A DNA stretch of 64,000 bases from Sphingomonas sp. (GCF_004799495.1 NZ_SSMY01000006.1:1-64000), one strand, 5' to 3'. Shown: positions 18,081 to 29,883, counted from the stretch's first letter. Notes: generated by a model not told the origin, from the sequence alone. Program-made: numbers and translations.

Positions 18081-18818
18081 ATGACCGCCGCGAGTGAAGT
18101 GCAACGGCCGACGATCAGCCTGATCATCCCCGCCTATAACGAGGAGGATTATCTCCCCGCCTGCCTCGATGCGGTGATGGCGAACGTGGCGGACAAGGCG
18201 ATGGAGATCATCGTCGTCGACAACAACAGCACCGATGGCACGAAGTCCGTGGTCGAGCGCTATCCGGCGGTGACCTATGTGTTCGAGGGCGAAAAGGGCA
18301 TCACGCGCGCGCGTCAGCGCGGGTTCCTGAGCGCGAGCGGCGACATCCTGGCCTATGTCGATGCCGATACGCACCCGCCCGCGGGCTGGATCGAGCAGAT
18401 CTGGGAGCAGTTCGGCAAGCGGTCCGATCTCGCCAGCCTGTCCGGGCCGTACAGCTTTTACGACCTCAGCGGCCTGCGCAACGCGGTGTCGTCGGGCTGG
18501 TTCGTCGCGGCGCGGCCGCTCTACGGGATCATCGGCTACATGCTGGTCGGCGGCAATTTCGCGATCCGCCGCGACGTGCTGGAGAAGATGGGTGGGTTCG
18601 ACGCCTCGATCGAATTCTACGGCGAGGACGTCGACATCGCCAAGCGCGCGCAGAAGCATGGCAAGGTGCTGTTCTCGCCGCACTTCGTCATGCCCACCTC
18701 GGGCCGACGAATGAAGAAGCAGGGCTTCGTGAAGATGGCCGGGCTCTATTTCGTCAATTATTTCTCGATCGTGTTCCGCGGCAAGCCGGCGACCAAGGGC
18801 TATAAGGATATCCGCTAG
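18081..18818 (+). CDS. Family 2 glycosyltransferase
   Basis: A 245-residue inverting glycosyltransferase with a GT-A fold. Visible motifs are [27 protein letters not shown], the DxD-type metal site [26 protein letters not shown] and [12 protein letters not shown]. There is no clear membrane segment except a hydrophobic stretch near the C-terminus ([12 protein letters not shown]), so it is probably membrane-associated from the cytosolic face. The sugar donor and acceptor are unknown. It runs divergently from trmFO, and its stop shares the bases CTAG with the stop of the converging membrane protein. Confidence 0.88.
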   Translation: MTAASEVQRPTISLIIPAYNEEDYLPACLDAVMANVADKAMEIIVVDNNSTDGTKSVVERYPAVTYVFEGEKGITRARQRGFLSASGDILAYVDADTHPPAGWIEQIWEQFGKRSDLASLSGPYSFYDLSGLRNAVSSGWFVAARPLYGIIGYMLVGGNFAIRRDVLEKMGGFDASIEFYGEDVDIAKRAQKHGKVLFSPHFVMPTSGRRMKKQGFVKMAGLYFVNYFSIVFRGKPATKGYKDIR

Positions 18819-19918
18819 GCGACCGGGCGGGGTTTCGCGAACGACAAATCGGTGCGCGGCAATTGCGCGCGGATATGCTCCGGCAACCGCGCGAGCAGCA
18901 ATTCGCGCGCGCCGCGCCAATAGGCGGCAAGCACGACCAGGAACCCGCCGGTCAGCATCGCCGTCAACGTCATCGTGGTCGATTGCAGCGCGCCCATCAG
19001 CGTAGCGGTCGCGGGCACGACGTAGATCAGGCTCGACATCAGCAAGGAGCGGCGATCGATCACCAGCGCGACGAAGCAGAAGAAGGCGAACAGGCACAGC
19101 ACCGCGATCGCCGCCCCGCCGTCCGCAGGCTGAGTCGCGAAGGCATAGAGCCGGTCCCAGCCGACCGGCCCGCCGCTGACGCCGAGCAGCAGCCGGAAAC
19201 TGGCGCCCGCGACCTGATAGCCCGCCGCCCAATGCATCCAGAACGCGATATCGGCGCGCCGGGTCTCGCGCCGCACGTCGGACATGTCCCACCACATGGC
19301 GACCGCGAACAGGAGCAGCCCAATCAGGAGGAGCAGGAAGCTGACGATCCCGGCCGGCATGTTCGGTGCGACGAGTTGCAGCAGGTGTACGATGGTGTTC
19401 ACGCCCGCGACCGCCGCCGCCATATAGGCAAACGGCAGTTTGAACCGCAGCCAGTAGAGGCCGCAAACCATTGTGGTGCCGAACGCCACGACCAGTCCGG
19501 CGAGCGGCGACAACGCGCTCCACGGCATCGTCCCGCCGCCGCCGCGCCACGCCGGAAACGTGCTGACGACCGCGAGGAGCGCGAAGATTGCGGCGAAGAC
19601 GAACGTGCCGAACAGGACGAAGCTGGTCAGCGTCATCCGCCGCTGGCGCGTGAAATGCTCCGCGAACGCCCAGCTCGCGCCCAGCACGATGAGGATGGCG
19701 AGCAACGGCAGGAACGCAAAGGCGAACGCGACACCGCCGAGCAACAGCAAAAGCCCCGCCGCGGTCATGACATCGGCGAGCCCACCGACCAGTCCGAAGC
19801 GCTCCTCATCGGCGAGCGGCGCGTGGTGCTGCGCGGCGCTGAAGTTGCGCAGGTCCTGCGCGGTTTCGGGCGAGATCACGCCCGATTTGACCGCAGCTTC
19901 CAGTTCGACGCTGTCCAT
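18815..19918 (-). CDS. Polytopic membrane protein, DUF2157-like N-terminus
   Basis: A 367-residue integral membrane protein with roughly nine to ten hydrophobic segments. The first about 45 residues (LEAAVKSGVISPETAQDLRNFSA) resemble the helix that opens DUF2157-type proteins; the rest is not recognised. Paired helices such as VMTAAGLLLLLGGVAFAFAFLPLL and VSFLLLLIGLLLFAVAMWW suggest repeated membrane hairpins. The function is unknown. A GGGAG upstream supports the ATG at 19918. It is convergent with the glycosyltransferase. Confidence 0.75.
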   Translation of the reverse strand: MDSVELEAAVKSGVISPETAQDLRNFSAAQHHAPLADEERFGLVGGLADVMTAAGLLLLLGGVAFAFAFLPLLAILIVLGASWAFAEHFTRQRRMTLTSFVLFGTFVFAAIFALLAVVSTFPAWRGGGGTMPWSALSPLAGLVVAFGTTMVCGLYWLRFKLPFAYMAAAVAGVNTIVHLLQLVAPNMPAGIVSFLLLLIGLLLFAVAMWWDMSDVRRETRRADIAFWMHWAAGYQVAGASFRLLLGVSGGPVGWDRLYAFATQPADGGAAIAVLCLFAFFCFVALVIDRRSLLMSSLIYVVPATATLMGALQSTTMTLTAMLTGGFLVVLAAYWRGARELLLARLPEHIRAQLPRTDLSFAKPRPVA

Positions 19919-19976
19919 CCACGCGCTCCCGTTGCACCGTTCTTTGCCGTGCGACGACCAACAAAGTGTTAAGTGA

Positions 19977-20417
19977 TCAGACAGTTGGCGACGCGCTGGC
20001 CCATCTGACGCCCATGCGGCAGACCAGCGCGTTCAGCGCCCCCATGGCGGCGAGGGCGGCGGTGTCCGCGCTGCCAGCGCCGTCGATCGCTATTGCCGGC
20101 AATCCCATGACGGCGGCGCCGACGAGGCCCCAGGCGGCCGGGTGCCGCAGCCCGAGGTTACGCGCCGATGCCCAACCCATCAGCATCGCGCCCAGGATGT
20201 TCGGGATCAGGGCAATGATCATGGCCCCGATGGAAAACCAGACCGCCATTCCCATGGCATTCCCCACTTCGGTCGGCCCGACCCGTATCGCTAGCGTTTC
20301 GCCCGATAGCATTTGCCCCACAAGCAAGACGAAGATCGCGATCGGGCCGGCGGCCGCCGACGCTTTTAGCGCGGCGGCCCCGATGCCTGTCGTGACGTCC
20401 GGCATCGGCCGATCCAT
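19977..20417 (-). CDS. Membrane protein of GbsR-linked pair (second gene)
   Basis: A 146-residue hydrophobic protein with about four membrane helices: AGPIAIFVLLVGQML, AVWFSIGAMIIALIPNILGAMLM, HPAAWGLVGAAVMGLPAIAI and TAALAAMGALNALV. I do not recognise a family. Its ATG overlaps the stop of the upstream membrane gene (TGATG), so the two products are probably made in fixed ratio and may form a complex. A longer reading to 20720 overlaps the upstream gene in another frame and is rejected. The pair lies downstream of a GbsR/MarR regulator on the same strand. Confidence 0.7.
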   Translation of the reverse strand: MDRPMPDVTTGIGAAALKASAAAGPIAIFVLLVGQMLSGETLAIRVGPTEVGNAMGMAVWFSIGAMIIALIPNILGAMLMGWASARNLGLRHPAAWGLVGAAVMGLPAIAIDGAGSADTAALAAMGALNALVCRMGVRWASASPTV

Positions 20418-20821
20418 CACGCGGCGACCTCGCCCCGCACCGCGGCAGCACGGAGGTGGGCCATGTTGCGGTCGTCGAGCCAGCTGTTCACCTTGCGCCC
20501 GAACTGCGCGATCGCGCCCATGTTGAAGAAGTGCATCGCGCCGAGCACGAGCACCGCGAGCCCGACCTTGCTCGACAGGAAACGGATCGCGCCGCCCACC
20601 GTGGTCGGCTCGTCGCCCAGGCTCAGCGTCAGCGTGATGAAGCCGATGTTGACGAGGTAGAAACCGACAACGAGCAGATGGTTGGTCGATTTCGCCAGCG
20701 TCTCGTTCTGGCCGAAGCATTGCATCAGGAACACGATGCCGTTCTTCGACAGCGTGTGTGCCACCCAGATAGTGATCGCGATGGTGATCAGCAGGTACGC
20801 GCTATAGATGGTCTCGATCAT
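20417..20821 (-). CDS. Membrane protein of GbsR-linked pair (first gene)
   Basis: A 134-residue protein with three likely helices: YSAYLLITIAITIWVAH, LLVVGFYLVNIGFITLTLSL and KVGLAVLVLGAMHFFNMGAIA. It has a charged C-terminal tail (RKVNSWLDDRNMAHLR). The family is not recognised. ATG at 20821 is preferred because GGAG lies six bases upstream; a GTG at 20833 would add four residues. An 18-bp imperfect palindrome (20843-20860) sits just upstream and closely resembles one in front of the regulator gene, so it is probably under that regulator's control. Confidence 0.72.
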   Translation of the reverse strand: MIETIYSAYLLITIAITIWVAHTLSKNGIVFLMQCFGQNETLAKSTNHLLVVGFYLVNIGFITLTLSLGDEPTTVGGAIRFLSSKVGLAVLVLGAMHFFNMGAIAQFGRKVNSWLDDRNMAHLRAAAVRGEVAA

Positions 20822-20842
20822 TATAATCTCCACTTTCGAACA

Positions 20843-20860
20843 TTTCAGGAAATCCAGAAA
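20843..20860 (-). promoter_or_regulatory. Candidate operator 2 for the GbsR/MarR regulator
   Basis: On the minus strand this reads TTTCTGGATTTCCTGAAA, an imperfect palindrome 22 bases before the membrane-pair start. It matches 15 of 18 positions of the site in front of the regulator gene. Binding is inferred. Confidence 0.55.
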
Positions 20861-20907
20861 CTATCGGACGTGGCGATGCGGCGGGGGATGGGTGCGGTCC
20901 ATCGCTC

Positions 20908-21450
20908 TCAACCCTTGCGCTTACCGGGGATCAGTTTGGCGACGCGGCCGCCGAGCTTCATCAGCGTGATGAGCGTCGGTTTGGGCAGCACGCGGACCTG
21001 GTCGTACCAGGACGACAGCGTCCAAATGAACTCGTACATCCGCCCGACGCGCTGACGGACATGCTCAGGCGCTTTCTTGTCGGCGGCGAGCCGTTCGGAC
21101 AGTTCGGCGAGCAGTGCGATCGTCGGGTCGACCTCGCGCCGCTTGCGCTCGGCGGCGATACGAAGGAGCATTTCCCACAGGTCGGTCTCGGCGGCGAAAT
21201 GGTCGCGCCGGTCGCCCTCGACATGGACTCTGCGGACGATGGCGTAGGCCTGCAGTTCCTTGAGCGCGGTCGACACGTTCGAGCGCGCAAGCCCGAGCGC
21301 GTTGACGATCGTGTCGGCGTCGAGCGGGCGGTCGGACAGGTAGAGCAGCGCGTGGACTTGCGCGACCGACCGGTTGACCCCCCAATGCGTCCCCATCTCT
21401 CCCCAGTGGAGGATGAACGCCTTGGCATCGGGATGGTCGATCGCGGTCAT
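20908..21450 (-). CDS. GbsR/MarR family transcriptional regulator
   Basis: A 180-residue winged-helix regulator. The opening FILHWGEMGTHWGVNRSVAQVHALLYLSD and the HTH LDADTIVNALGLARSNVSTALKELQAY followed by the wing VRRVHVEGDRRDHFAAE are diagnostic of the GbsR branch, which in Bacillus represses choline/osmoprotectant uptake. Here the neighbours are two small membrane proteins, so the regulated trait is unknown. ATG at 21450 gives the family start. A near-perfect palindrome (21459-21476) nine bases upstream suggests autoregulation. It is divergent from the YhhN gene. Confidence 0.88.
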   Translation of the reverse strand: MTAIDHPDAKAFILHWGEMGTHWGVNRSVAQVHALLYLSDRPLDADTIVNALGLARSNVSTALKELQAYAIVRRVHVEGDRRDHFAAETDLWEMLLRIAAERKRREVDPTIALLAELSERLAADKKAPEHVRQRVGRMYEFIWTLSSWYDQVRVLPKPTLITLMKLGGRVAKLIPGKRKG

Positions 21451-21458
21451 GTCGTTTC

Positions 21459-21476
21459 TTTCTGTATTTTCAGAAA
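21459..21476. promoter_or_regulatory. Candidate operator 1 for the GbsR/MarR regulator
   Basis: TTTCTGTATTTTCAGAAA has perfect 6-bp arms TTTCTG/CAGAAA around an AT-rich centre. It lies nine bases before the regulator start, in the divergent gap with the YhhN gene. Confidence 0.6.
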
Positions 21477-21551
21477 TAACGATCGAGGGCGGTAGGTCAA
21501 GCGTGCCAATCGGTGCTTGCAGCGCCCTTCGCACCGCGCCATCGTGCGCCG

Positions 21552-22229
21552 ATGTCGCCGACCGGTCCCAAGTTCAACCTGCTGTTCGCCGCCGCGCTGG
21601 TCGCGGGGGTTAGCTTCTGGATCGGTCGCGGCCACGTCGATCCGACGCCGCTATGGGTCGCGTGGAAGGGCGGTTGCGTCGCGTTCCTCGCGCTGTGGGC
21701 CGCGCTCAATGCGCGCAACCGCGACGGATGGCAGATCGCCGCGGCGTTGGCATTGGGCGCGCTGGGCGACGTCGTGCTCGAACATAGCCAAGCGGGCGGA
21801 GGTGGGGCGTTCCTCGCCGGGCATATCGTCGCCGCTGCACTCTATTGGCGGCATCGCCGGATGAAGCGCTCGCCGAGCCAGACGGCGCTCGCGATATTGC
21901 TGGTGGTCGTCATCCCGCTGATCGCTTTTCTGCTCCCGAGCGATCGCACGGCCGCGCCGCTGATCGCGGTCTACGCGCTCGGTCTTGGGGTAATGACGGG
22001 CAGCGCCTGGGCGAGCACCTTCCCGCGCTATCGCCTCGGGATCGGTGCGGTGATGTTCGCCGCGTCCGACCTGCTGATCTTCGCCAAGCTCGGCCCGCTC
22101 GCCGCGTCGTCCGTGCCGGGTGCGCTGATCTGGCCGCTCTATTTCCTTGGCCAATCGCTGATCGCCTGGGGCGTGGTCACGACCTTGCTTCGCTGGCAGG
22201 CGGACGAGGATCTTCACCATCGGTTATGA
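21552..22229 (+). CDS. YhhN/TMEM86-type lysoplasmalogenase-like membrane protein
   Basis: A 225-residue polytopic protein with about eight helices. The family features seen are LALGALGDVVLE (the acidic GD in a helix), LAGHIVAAALYW and SDLLIFAKLGP, typical of YhhN proteins. Characterised animal relatives cleave the vinyl-ether bond of lysoplasmalogen; the bacterial substrate is uncertain. The ATG at 21552 starts MSPTGPKFNLLFA; an upstream in-frame start at 21513 is possible. It is divergent from the GbsR-type gene, so it may share the operator region. Confidence 0.8.
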   Translation: MSPTGPKFNLLFAAALVAGVSFWIGRGHVDPTPLWVAWKGGCVAFLALWAALNARNRDGWQIAAALALGALGDVVLEHSQAGGGGAFLAGHIVAAALYWRHRRMKRSPSQTALAILLVVVIPLIAFLLPSDRTAAPLIAVYALGLGVMTGSAWASTFPRYRLGIGAVMFAASDLLIFAKLGPLAASSVPGALIWPLYFLGQSLIAWGVVTTLLRWQADEDLHHRL

Positions 22230-22245
22230 ACGGGCGTCGGGGGCA

Positions 22246-24057
22246 GTGACCAGCAAGCAGACATATCGCGCCGATATCGACGGCTTGCGCGCGCTCGCCA
22301 TCCTGCCGGTCGTGTGGTTCCACAGCGGCCTGCCGGGCGCACCGGGCGGGTTCGTCGGGGTCGATGTCTTCTTCGTCATCTCGGGCTATCTCATCACGCG
22401 GATCGTTCGCGACGATCTGGCCGCGGGGACGTTCAGCTTCGGCCATTTCTACCGCCGCCGGTTCCGCCGGATCGCGCCGGCGCTCGCCGTCGTGCTGATC
22501 GCGACGCTGGCGGTCGGATATCTGATGCTCGTGCCCGACGATTTGGTCCGGCTATGCCGCTCGGCCGTCGCTGCGGTGGTGATGATACCGAATATCTATT
22601 TCTCGTATGTCGGCGGCGGGGACTATTTCGCGATCGCCAAGCGCGCGCAGCCACCGCTGCTGCATATCTGGTCGCTCGGCATCGAGGAGCAGTTTTACCT
22701 GTTCTTCCCGTTCTTCCTGATGATCGCCACGCGCTTTCGCGTCGCGCGGCCCGCGATCGTGCTGGCCGCCGTCGCGTCCTTCGCCTTGTGCGTTGTCGGC
22801 GCGAAACACGCGCCGGTCGCCGCCTTCTACCTGCTGCCCAGTCGGGCGTGGGAATTGGCGCTGGGCGCGATGTTGGCGGTCGACGCGGTCGCCATTCCCG
22901 CGCGCTGGCGCGCTGCCACGTCGGCGATCGGCATCGCGATGATTGCCGCCAGTATCGCGTTGTTGGAGGGGCAGGGCATTTCACCGTTATGGGCGGTCTC
23001 GATCCCGGCGTTCGGGGCAATGCTGTTGATCGGCAGCGGACCAAACGCGCCGGTGAATCGCGTCCTGGCGTTCGCGCCGTTCGTATGGATCGGGCGGATC
23101 AGCTACTCGCTGTACCTGTGGCACTGGCCGATCTTCGCGTTTCTGCAGCGGTGGTGGATCGACGACCAGCTCCCGGCTGTCTGGTCGCTGGCGGGGATCG
23201 GTCTGTCGATCATGCTGGCCTGGATCACCTATCGCCGGGTCGAGCAGCCGGCGCGCCGCAGCACCGTCCGGTTCGGCTTGGTCGCCGCGCCCGTCGCCGT
23301 CGGTGCGGCGATCGTGCTGGCCGGGTCCCTCTCCGCGATAACCTCGGCGGGGTTGCCGGAGCGGTTCACACCGCGTGCGCGGGCGATGATCGCGGAAGGT
23401 GACGACCACGCGCCGCTCGGCCTGACATGCCTGAACATGCCGCTATCGGATGTCGAGCGGTCGTGCGTGGTCGGAAAGGGGACGCCCACCATGCTGATTT
23501 GGGGGGACAGTCATTCGGCGTCCGACTCGGCGGGAATCGCTGCAGGACTGGGGCAGACCGCGGTCGTGATCGGCAACGGCGGTTGCCCGCCGGCGATCGA
23601 TCCGCGATCCGGGATGACCGCGGGCTGCCTCAAACGCAATCGGGCGATCCTCGCGTGGCTCGGGCGACGCCCGGCGATCACCACCATCGTCTTCGCGGCA
23701 TTGTGGCGCACTTACGAAAAGCGCGATCGCGGAGCGTTCTGGCGCGGCATGCAGCCGACCATCGACGCGCTGGGCGGCAAGCGCGTCATCGTCCTAGCCG
23801 GTGTGCCCTATCCTGGCGTCGACGTGCCGACCGACAGCGCAATGCGCGAGCAATGGGGCCGACCGCCGCTACGCTTCGACTGCCCACCCGCGCGCGTACC
23901 GATCACGGGGGTGACCCTGGTCGATCTGTCGACGCCCTTTTGTGCCTATCCGGAACCATGGCGGCTGTTCGTCGATCGTAACCATCCGAGCATGACCGCG
24001 AACCGCGCGATCATCGGACCGGCATTCGCGAAGATACGGTCGGAGAAGGAGCCATGA
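22246..24057 (+). CDS. OafA/YrhL-type acyltransferase with C-terminal SGNH domain
   Basis: A 603-residue membrane O-acyltransferase that would acylate (typically acetylate) a cell-surface glycan. The acyltransferase-3 domain opens with YRADIDGLRALAILPVVWFH and GGFVGVDVFFVISGYLIT, has about ten to eleven helices to residue 370, and contains LGIEEQFYLFFPFFL. The C-terminal periplasmic SGNH-like domain has IWGDSHSAS (nucleophile Ser) and a terminal DRNHPSM (Asp/His). GTG start at 22246. The stop overlaps the ATG of the DUF488 gene by four bases. Confidence 0.92.
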   Translation: MTSKQTYRADIDGLRALAILPVVWFHSGLPGAPGGFVGVDVFFVISGYLITRIVRDDLAAGTFSFGHFYRRRFRRIAPALAVVLIATLAVGYLMLVPDDLVRLCRSAVAAVVMIPNIYFSYVGGGDYFAIAKRAQPPLLHIWSLGIEEQFYLFFPFFLMIATRFRVARPAIVLAAVASFALCVVGAKHAPVAAFYLLPSRAWELALGAMLAVDAVAIPARWRAATSAIGIAMIAASIALLEGQGISPLWAVSIPAFGAMLLIGSGPNAPVNRVLAFAPFVWIGRISYSLYLWHWPIFAFLQRWWIDDQLPAVWSLAGIGLSIMLAWITYRRVEQPARRSTVRFGLVAAPVAVGAAIVLAGSLSAITSAGLPERFTPRARAMIAEGDDHAPLGLTCLNMPLSDVERSCVVGKGTPTMLIWGDSHSASDSAGIAAGLGQTAVVIGNGGCPPAIDPRSGMTAGCLKRNRAILAWLGRRPAITTIVFAALWRTYEKRDRGAFWRGMQPTIDALGGKRVIVLAGVPYPGVDVPTDSAMREQWGRPPLRFDCPPARVPITGVTLVDLSTPFCAYPEPWRLFVDRNHPSMTANRAIIGPAFAKIRSEKEP

Positions 24058-24485
24058 CGATTTTCACCATCGGGTACGAAGGCACGACGATGGATGCCTT
24101 CCTGACTGCGCTGAAGAATGCAGGGGTCGAACAGGTCATCGACGTCCGCGCGTTGCCGCTGTCGCGCCGGCCGGGATTTTCGAAGAATTCGCTCGCCGCG
24201 ACCCTCAAGGAAAACGGCATCGGCTATGTGCATCTCAAGGCGCTCGGCACGCCCAAGCCGGGGCGCGATGCCGCCAAGAAGGGCGACTGGCAGACGATGG
24301 AAGCGGTCTACGCTGGTCAGCTCGAGCTGCCCGAGGCGCAGGCGGAAGCCGCGAAGATGCGCGACCTGGCTGCCGAAAAACGCTCGGCGCTGCTGTGTTT
24401 CGAACGCGACGCGCACCACTGCCACCGCACGATGTTGTTGCGCGAGGAGGGCGAGGGGGCCGAGGTGGTCGACCTGATACCCTAG
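24054..24485 (+). CDS. DUF488 family protein
   Basis: A 143-residue cytoplasmic protein of the DUF488 family. It opens with IFTIGYEGTTMDAFL, continues with VIDVRALPLSRRPGFSKNSL, and ends with ALLCFERDAHHCHRTML, the Cys/His pattern characteristic of the family. No activity is established. It is translationally coupled to the acyltransferase gene (ATGA), and its stop shares CTAG with the stop of the converging SGNH hydrolase gene. Confidence 0.88.
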   Translation: MTIFTIGYEGTTMDAFLTALKNAGVEQVIDVRALPLSRRPGFSKNSLAATLKENGIGYVHLKALGTPKPGRDAAKKGDWQTMEAVYAGQLELPEAQAEAAKMRDLAAEKRSALLCFERDAHHCHRTMLLREEGEGAEVVDLIP

Positions 24486-25234
24486 CGCGCCAGAGCCTTG
24501 GCGATCGCGGCTTCGGCGATCGGCCGCATGATCGCGTACCCAGCCTTGTTGGGATGAACCCCGTCGCGCGACAGCCGTGCGGGGAGTCCGCCGTCGCTCT
24601 CGGCCATCGCCGAATAGTAATCGGCATAGGCGAACCCGCGGCGGTTGGCATAATTGCGTAGCCAGCGGTTGAGCGCAGCGATCGCGACGGCCGGGCGTTG
24701 TTCCTTCCGCCAGCCGAAAGCGCGCGCTGGCAACACCGACCCGATCACCACGCGGATGCCGTGGGCGCGGGCATATTCCGCCATGTGGCGGATGACGTTC
24801 TCCGTCCATTCGAGCGACATCGCACCGCTGTTGCCGGCGATATCGTTGGTGCCCGCCATGATGTGAACCACGCGGGGCTTGAGCTCCAGCACGTCGGGGG
24901 TGAAGCGGTCGAGCATTTGCGGGCTGGTCTGCCCGCTGATCCCGCGATCGATCCGCCCCGGCGCGAAGAACGCGGGGTCGGCGATCGCCCAGCCTTCGGT
25001 GATCGAATCGCCGATGAACACGATGTCGATCTTGGCCCGCGAAGCGATTAGCCGCTGGTTTTCGGCGCGGTAGCGGCACTCCCATGCCCAATCGCCCTCG
25101 CGCGCCCATTTGCCGTCCGTCGGGCAGCCATTGGGCATCGCGATCTGGCGAGCGGGCATGGCTGGCCGGGTGCTCGCACCAAGCAGCGCGAGCGCGACGA
25201 GACTAACCCGCCACGGGAAGGCGGACACTGCCAT
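24482..25234 (-). CDS. Secreted SGNH/GDSL hydrolase
   Basis: A 250-residue esterase or lipase-like enzyme with an N-terminal signal peptide (VSLVALALLGASTRPAMP). The four SGNH blocks are IVFIGDSITEGW (Ser), a Gly in GISGQTS, MAGTNDIAGN (Asn) and DGVHPNKAGYAIM (Asp/His). It resembles platelet-activating-factor acetylhydrolase-type GDSL proteins; the substrate is unknown. The start overlaps the end of the upstream DUF952 gene by 32 bases if ATG 25234 is used, or more if 25249 is used. Confidence 0.9.
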   Translation of the reverse strand: MAVSAFPWRVSLVALALLGASTRPAMPARQIAMPNGCPTDGKWAREGDWAWECRYRAENQRLIASRAKIDIVFIGDSITEGWAIADPAFFAPGRIDRGISGQTSPQMLDRFTPDVLELKPRVVHIMAGTNDIAGNSGAMSLEWTENVIRHMAEYARAHGIRVVIGSVLPARAFGWRKEQRPAVAIAALNRWLRNYANRRGFAYADYYSAMAESDGGLPARLSRDGVHPNKAGYAIMRPIAEAAIAKALAR

Positions 25235-25549
25235 CCTCGTGGCGCTCAAGCGGGCTGTAGGCGACCACGACCTCGAGAGGCATCGCGCCGTAGATGTGCG
25301 GGAATAGCGCGCCGCCGCGCGACGGCTCCCACTTCACCGCATCGCCCAGCGCTTCGAGGTCGACCGCGGCGATCCACAGATCATGCTGCCCGGCGAAATG
25401 GTGATCGACCGTCTCGGTCAGCTGCGCCGCGCTCGACAGGTGGATGAAACCGTCGGCGATATCGACCGGAGCGCCCGCGAAACTGTTGGTCTCAAGCGCG
25501 CGCACCTGATCTGCCGTCAGCACCTTGTACGCGACGAGTGGGCGCTCGC

Positions 25550-25553
<4 letters not shown>
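25203..25553 (-). CDS. DUF952 domain protein
   Basis: A 116-residue cytoplasmic protein. It carries the family signature: AYKVLTADQVRALE near the start, DGFIHLSSAAQLTETVDHHFAG, and FPHIYGAMPLEVVVAYSPL. The conserved His of GFIHLS suggests an enzymatic or ligand-binding site, but no function is assigned. The ATG overlaps the gyrA stop (ATGA), so it is probably translated from the gyrA transcript, and its 3' end overlaps the next gene. Confidence 0.88.
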
Positions 25554-28321
<2,768 letters not shown>

Positions 28322-28547
28322 GTGGGCGGTGCTTTCAGGTGATGTTGCGGTTGGATGACGGTATAGGCGCTGCCGCAGCCGATGTCACGCGCGCGTACGC
28401 GTGAGCGCGCGCGAGGCAGTTTCACCAGCCCGCCATTCAATCCGCATTCAGCCACGATCGGCCAATCGCCCGCCATGCGCCTTGAACCCGCGTCGCCCGC
28501 TGACTAGAGCGGTAACGACGGGCCCGGCGCCCCTTGAGGAGAGTTCG
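28322..28547. other. Divergent promoter region gyrA / TPR-like gene
   Basis: This 226-bp gap between divergent genes should hold both promoters. It includes an alternating purine-pyrimidine GC stretch around 28386-28413. I did not recognise a specific operator. Confidence 0.4.
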
Positions 28548-29828
28548 ATGAAGAGGATTTCGACCGCCGTGCTGAGCGCGGCGTTCTTGACCGGGATGGT
28601 CGGCGTGGCGTTCGCGCCCGCGGCATTTGCCAAGAAGAAGGACGAAGCGCCGGCGGGGCCGACGGTCAGCCCTGCGGTGGGTGCTGCCGTCCAGAGAGCG
28701 AAGGCGGCCAGCGCGGCCAAGGACATCGCGGGGCTAGAGGCGGCGGTGGTCGAGGTCGAGGCCGCAGCGAAGACCGACTACGAAAAGTATCTGGCGTCCT
28801 ATCTGCGCTACGCCCTGGTGTCCGAAAAGATCTCGCAAGCCTCGACCGGCACCAACGGCGTATTCGATCCGACGCCGATGATCGCGCCGCTCGACGCGCT
28901 GATCGCCAACCCGACTACTCCGGCGGACATGCGGCCCAAGTTCGAGTATAGCCGCGCGACGATCGCATATGACCAGAAGAACTGGGCGCTCGCGACCAAG
29001 ATGTTCACCGATGCCGCGGCGCATGGCTCGACCGAGGCCAATTTGCCGTTGTATCTGGCGAAGACCAAGATCCAGGCGGGCGACGTGGCGGGCGGCGTCG
29101 CCGATCTCGACAAGCTGTACGCCAGCGGCAAGCCGCAGACCGACGATTTCTATCGCTACGCGATCGACCAATCGAGCCGCGCGGGATTGAAGGCCGACAC
29201 GTTCAAGTGGCTGCAACGCTGGGTGAGCGCCTATCCGACCGCCGCGACGTGGCGAAACGCCATCCAGTTCTATGGGATCAGCGCGAAGCCGCTGGTCAAG
29301 GTCGACAAGCGCCAGCAGATCGATCTGTTCCGGTTGATGCGCCAGACCAGGGCCTTGGCCGACCAGTACGATTTCGAGCAATACGCCCAGTACACGAGCG
29401 ACATCGGGTTGCCCGACGAAGCCAAGATGGTGATCGACGAAGGCAAGGCGGCGGGTAAAATTCCTGCCGTGCCGAGTTCGCTCGTCCGGGCATTGGCTAC
29501 CGACGCCGCGACTGCGATTGCCGCCGAGGGCTCGTTTGACGGGCTCGAGCGCAAGGCGGCCGCGTCGCCGACCGGCCCGTTGTCGGCGCAAACCGGCGAC
29601 GCGTATCTCGGCCGCTCCAACTACGCCAAGGCGATCGCGCTGTATCGCCAGGCGCTCGCCAAGGGCGGGGTCAACACCGACGAGGTCAATACGCATCTGG
29701 GCATCGCGTTGGCGATGAGCGGCGACAAAGCCGGCGCCAAGACCGCCTTCAGCGCGGTCACCACCGCGCCGCGCAGCGACATTGCCGGGTTCTGGATGAT
29801 CTATCTCGACCATCCGCCGACGAGCTGA
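28548..29828 (+). CDS. Secreted TPR-like repeat protein of unknown function
   Basis: A 426-residue protein with a signal peptide (AAFLTGMVGVAFAPAAFA) and an otherwise alpha-helical sequence. TPR-like segments include KFEYSRATIAYDQKNWALATKMF, YLAKTKIQAGDVAGGVADLDKLY and the C-terminal GDAYLGRSNYAKAIALYRQAL. No enzyme motif is seen, so it is probably a periplasmic scaffold. The start ATG at 28548 follows GAGGAGAG. It is monocistronic: divergent from gyrA and followed by a good terminator. Confidence 0.8.
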   Translation: MKRISTAVLSAAFLTGMVGVAFAPAAFAKKKDEAPAGPTVSPAVGAAVQRAKAASAAKDIAGLEAAVVEVEAAAKTDYEKYLASYLRYALVSEKISQASTGTNGVFDPTPMIAPLDALIANPTTPADMRPKFEYSRATIAYDQKNWALATKMFTDAAAHGSTEANLPLYLAKTKIQAGDVAGGVADLDKLYASGKPQTDDFYRYAIDQSSRAGLKADTFKWLQRWVSAYPTAATWRNAIQFYGISAKPLVKVDKRQQIDLFRLMRQTRALADQYDFEQYAQYTSDIGLPDEAKMVIDEGKAAGKIPAVPSSLVRALATDAATAIAAEGSFDGLERKAAASPTGPLSAQTGDAYLGRSNYAKAIALYRQALAKGGVNTDEVNTHLGIALAMSGDKAGAKTAFSAVTTAPRSDIAGFWMIYLDHPPTS

Positions 29829-29849
29829 GCGGGCAACAGGAAGGTGGCA

Positions 29850-29878
29850 GGGGCGGCCAGCGATGGTCGCCCCTTTTT
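29850..29878 (+). terminator. Rho-independent terminator of the TPR-like gene
   Basis: A 10-bp stem GGGGCGGCCA / TGGTCGCCCC (one G-T pair) with a GCGA loop is followed by five T residues. It lies 22 bp after the stop and six bp before the stop of the converging Lrp gene. Confidence 0.9.
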
Positions 29879-29883
29879 ATTTG

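Noticed and set aside
28386..28413. Alternating purine-pyrimidine stretch as a Z-DNA element
   Set aside because: It is simply a GC-rich CG repeat in GC-rich DNA, with no positional meaning shown.
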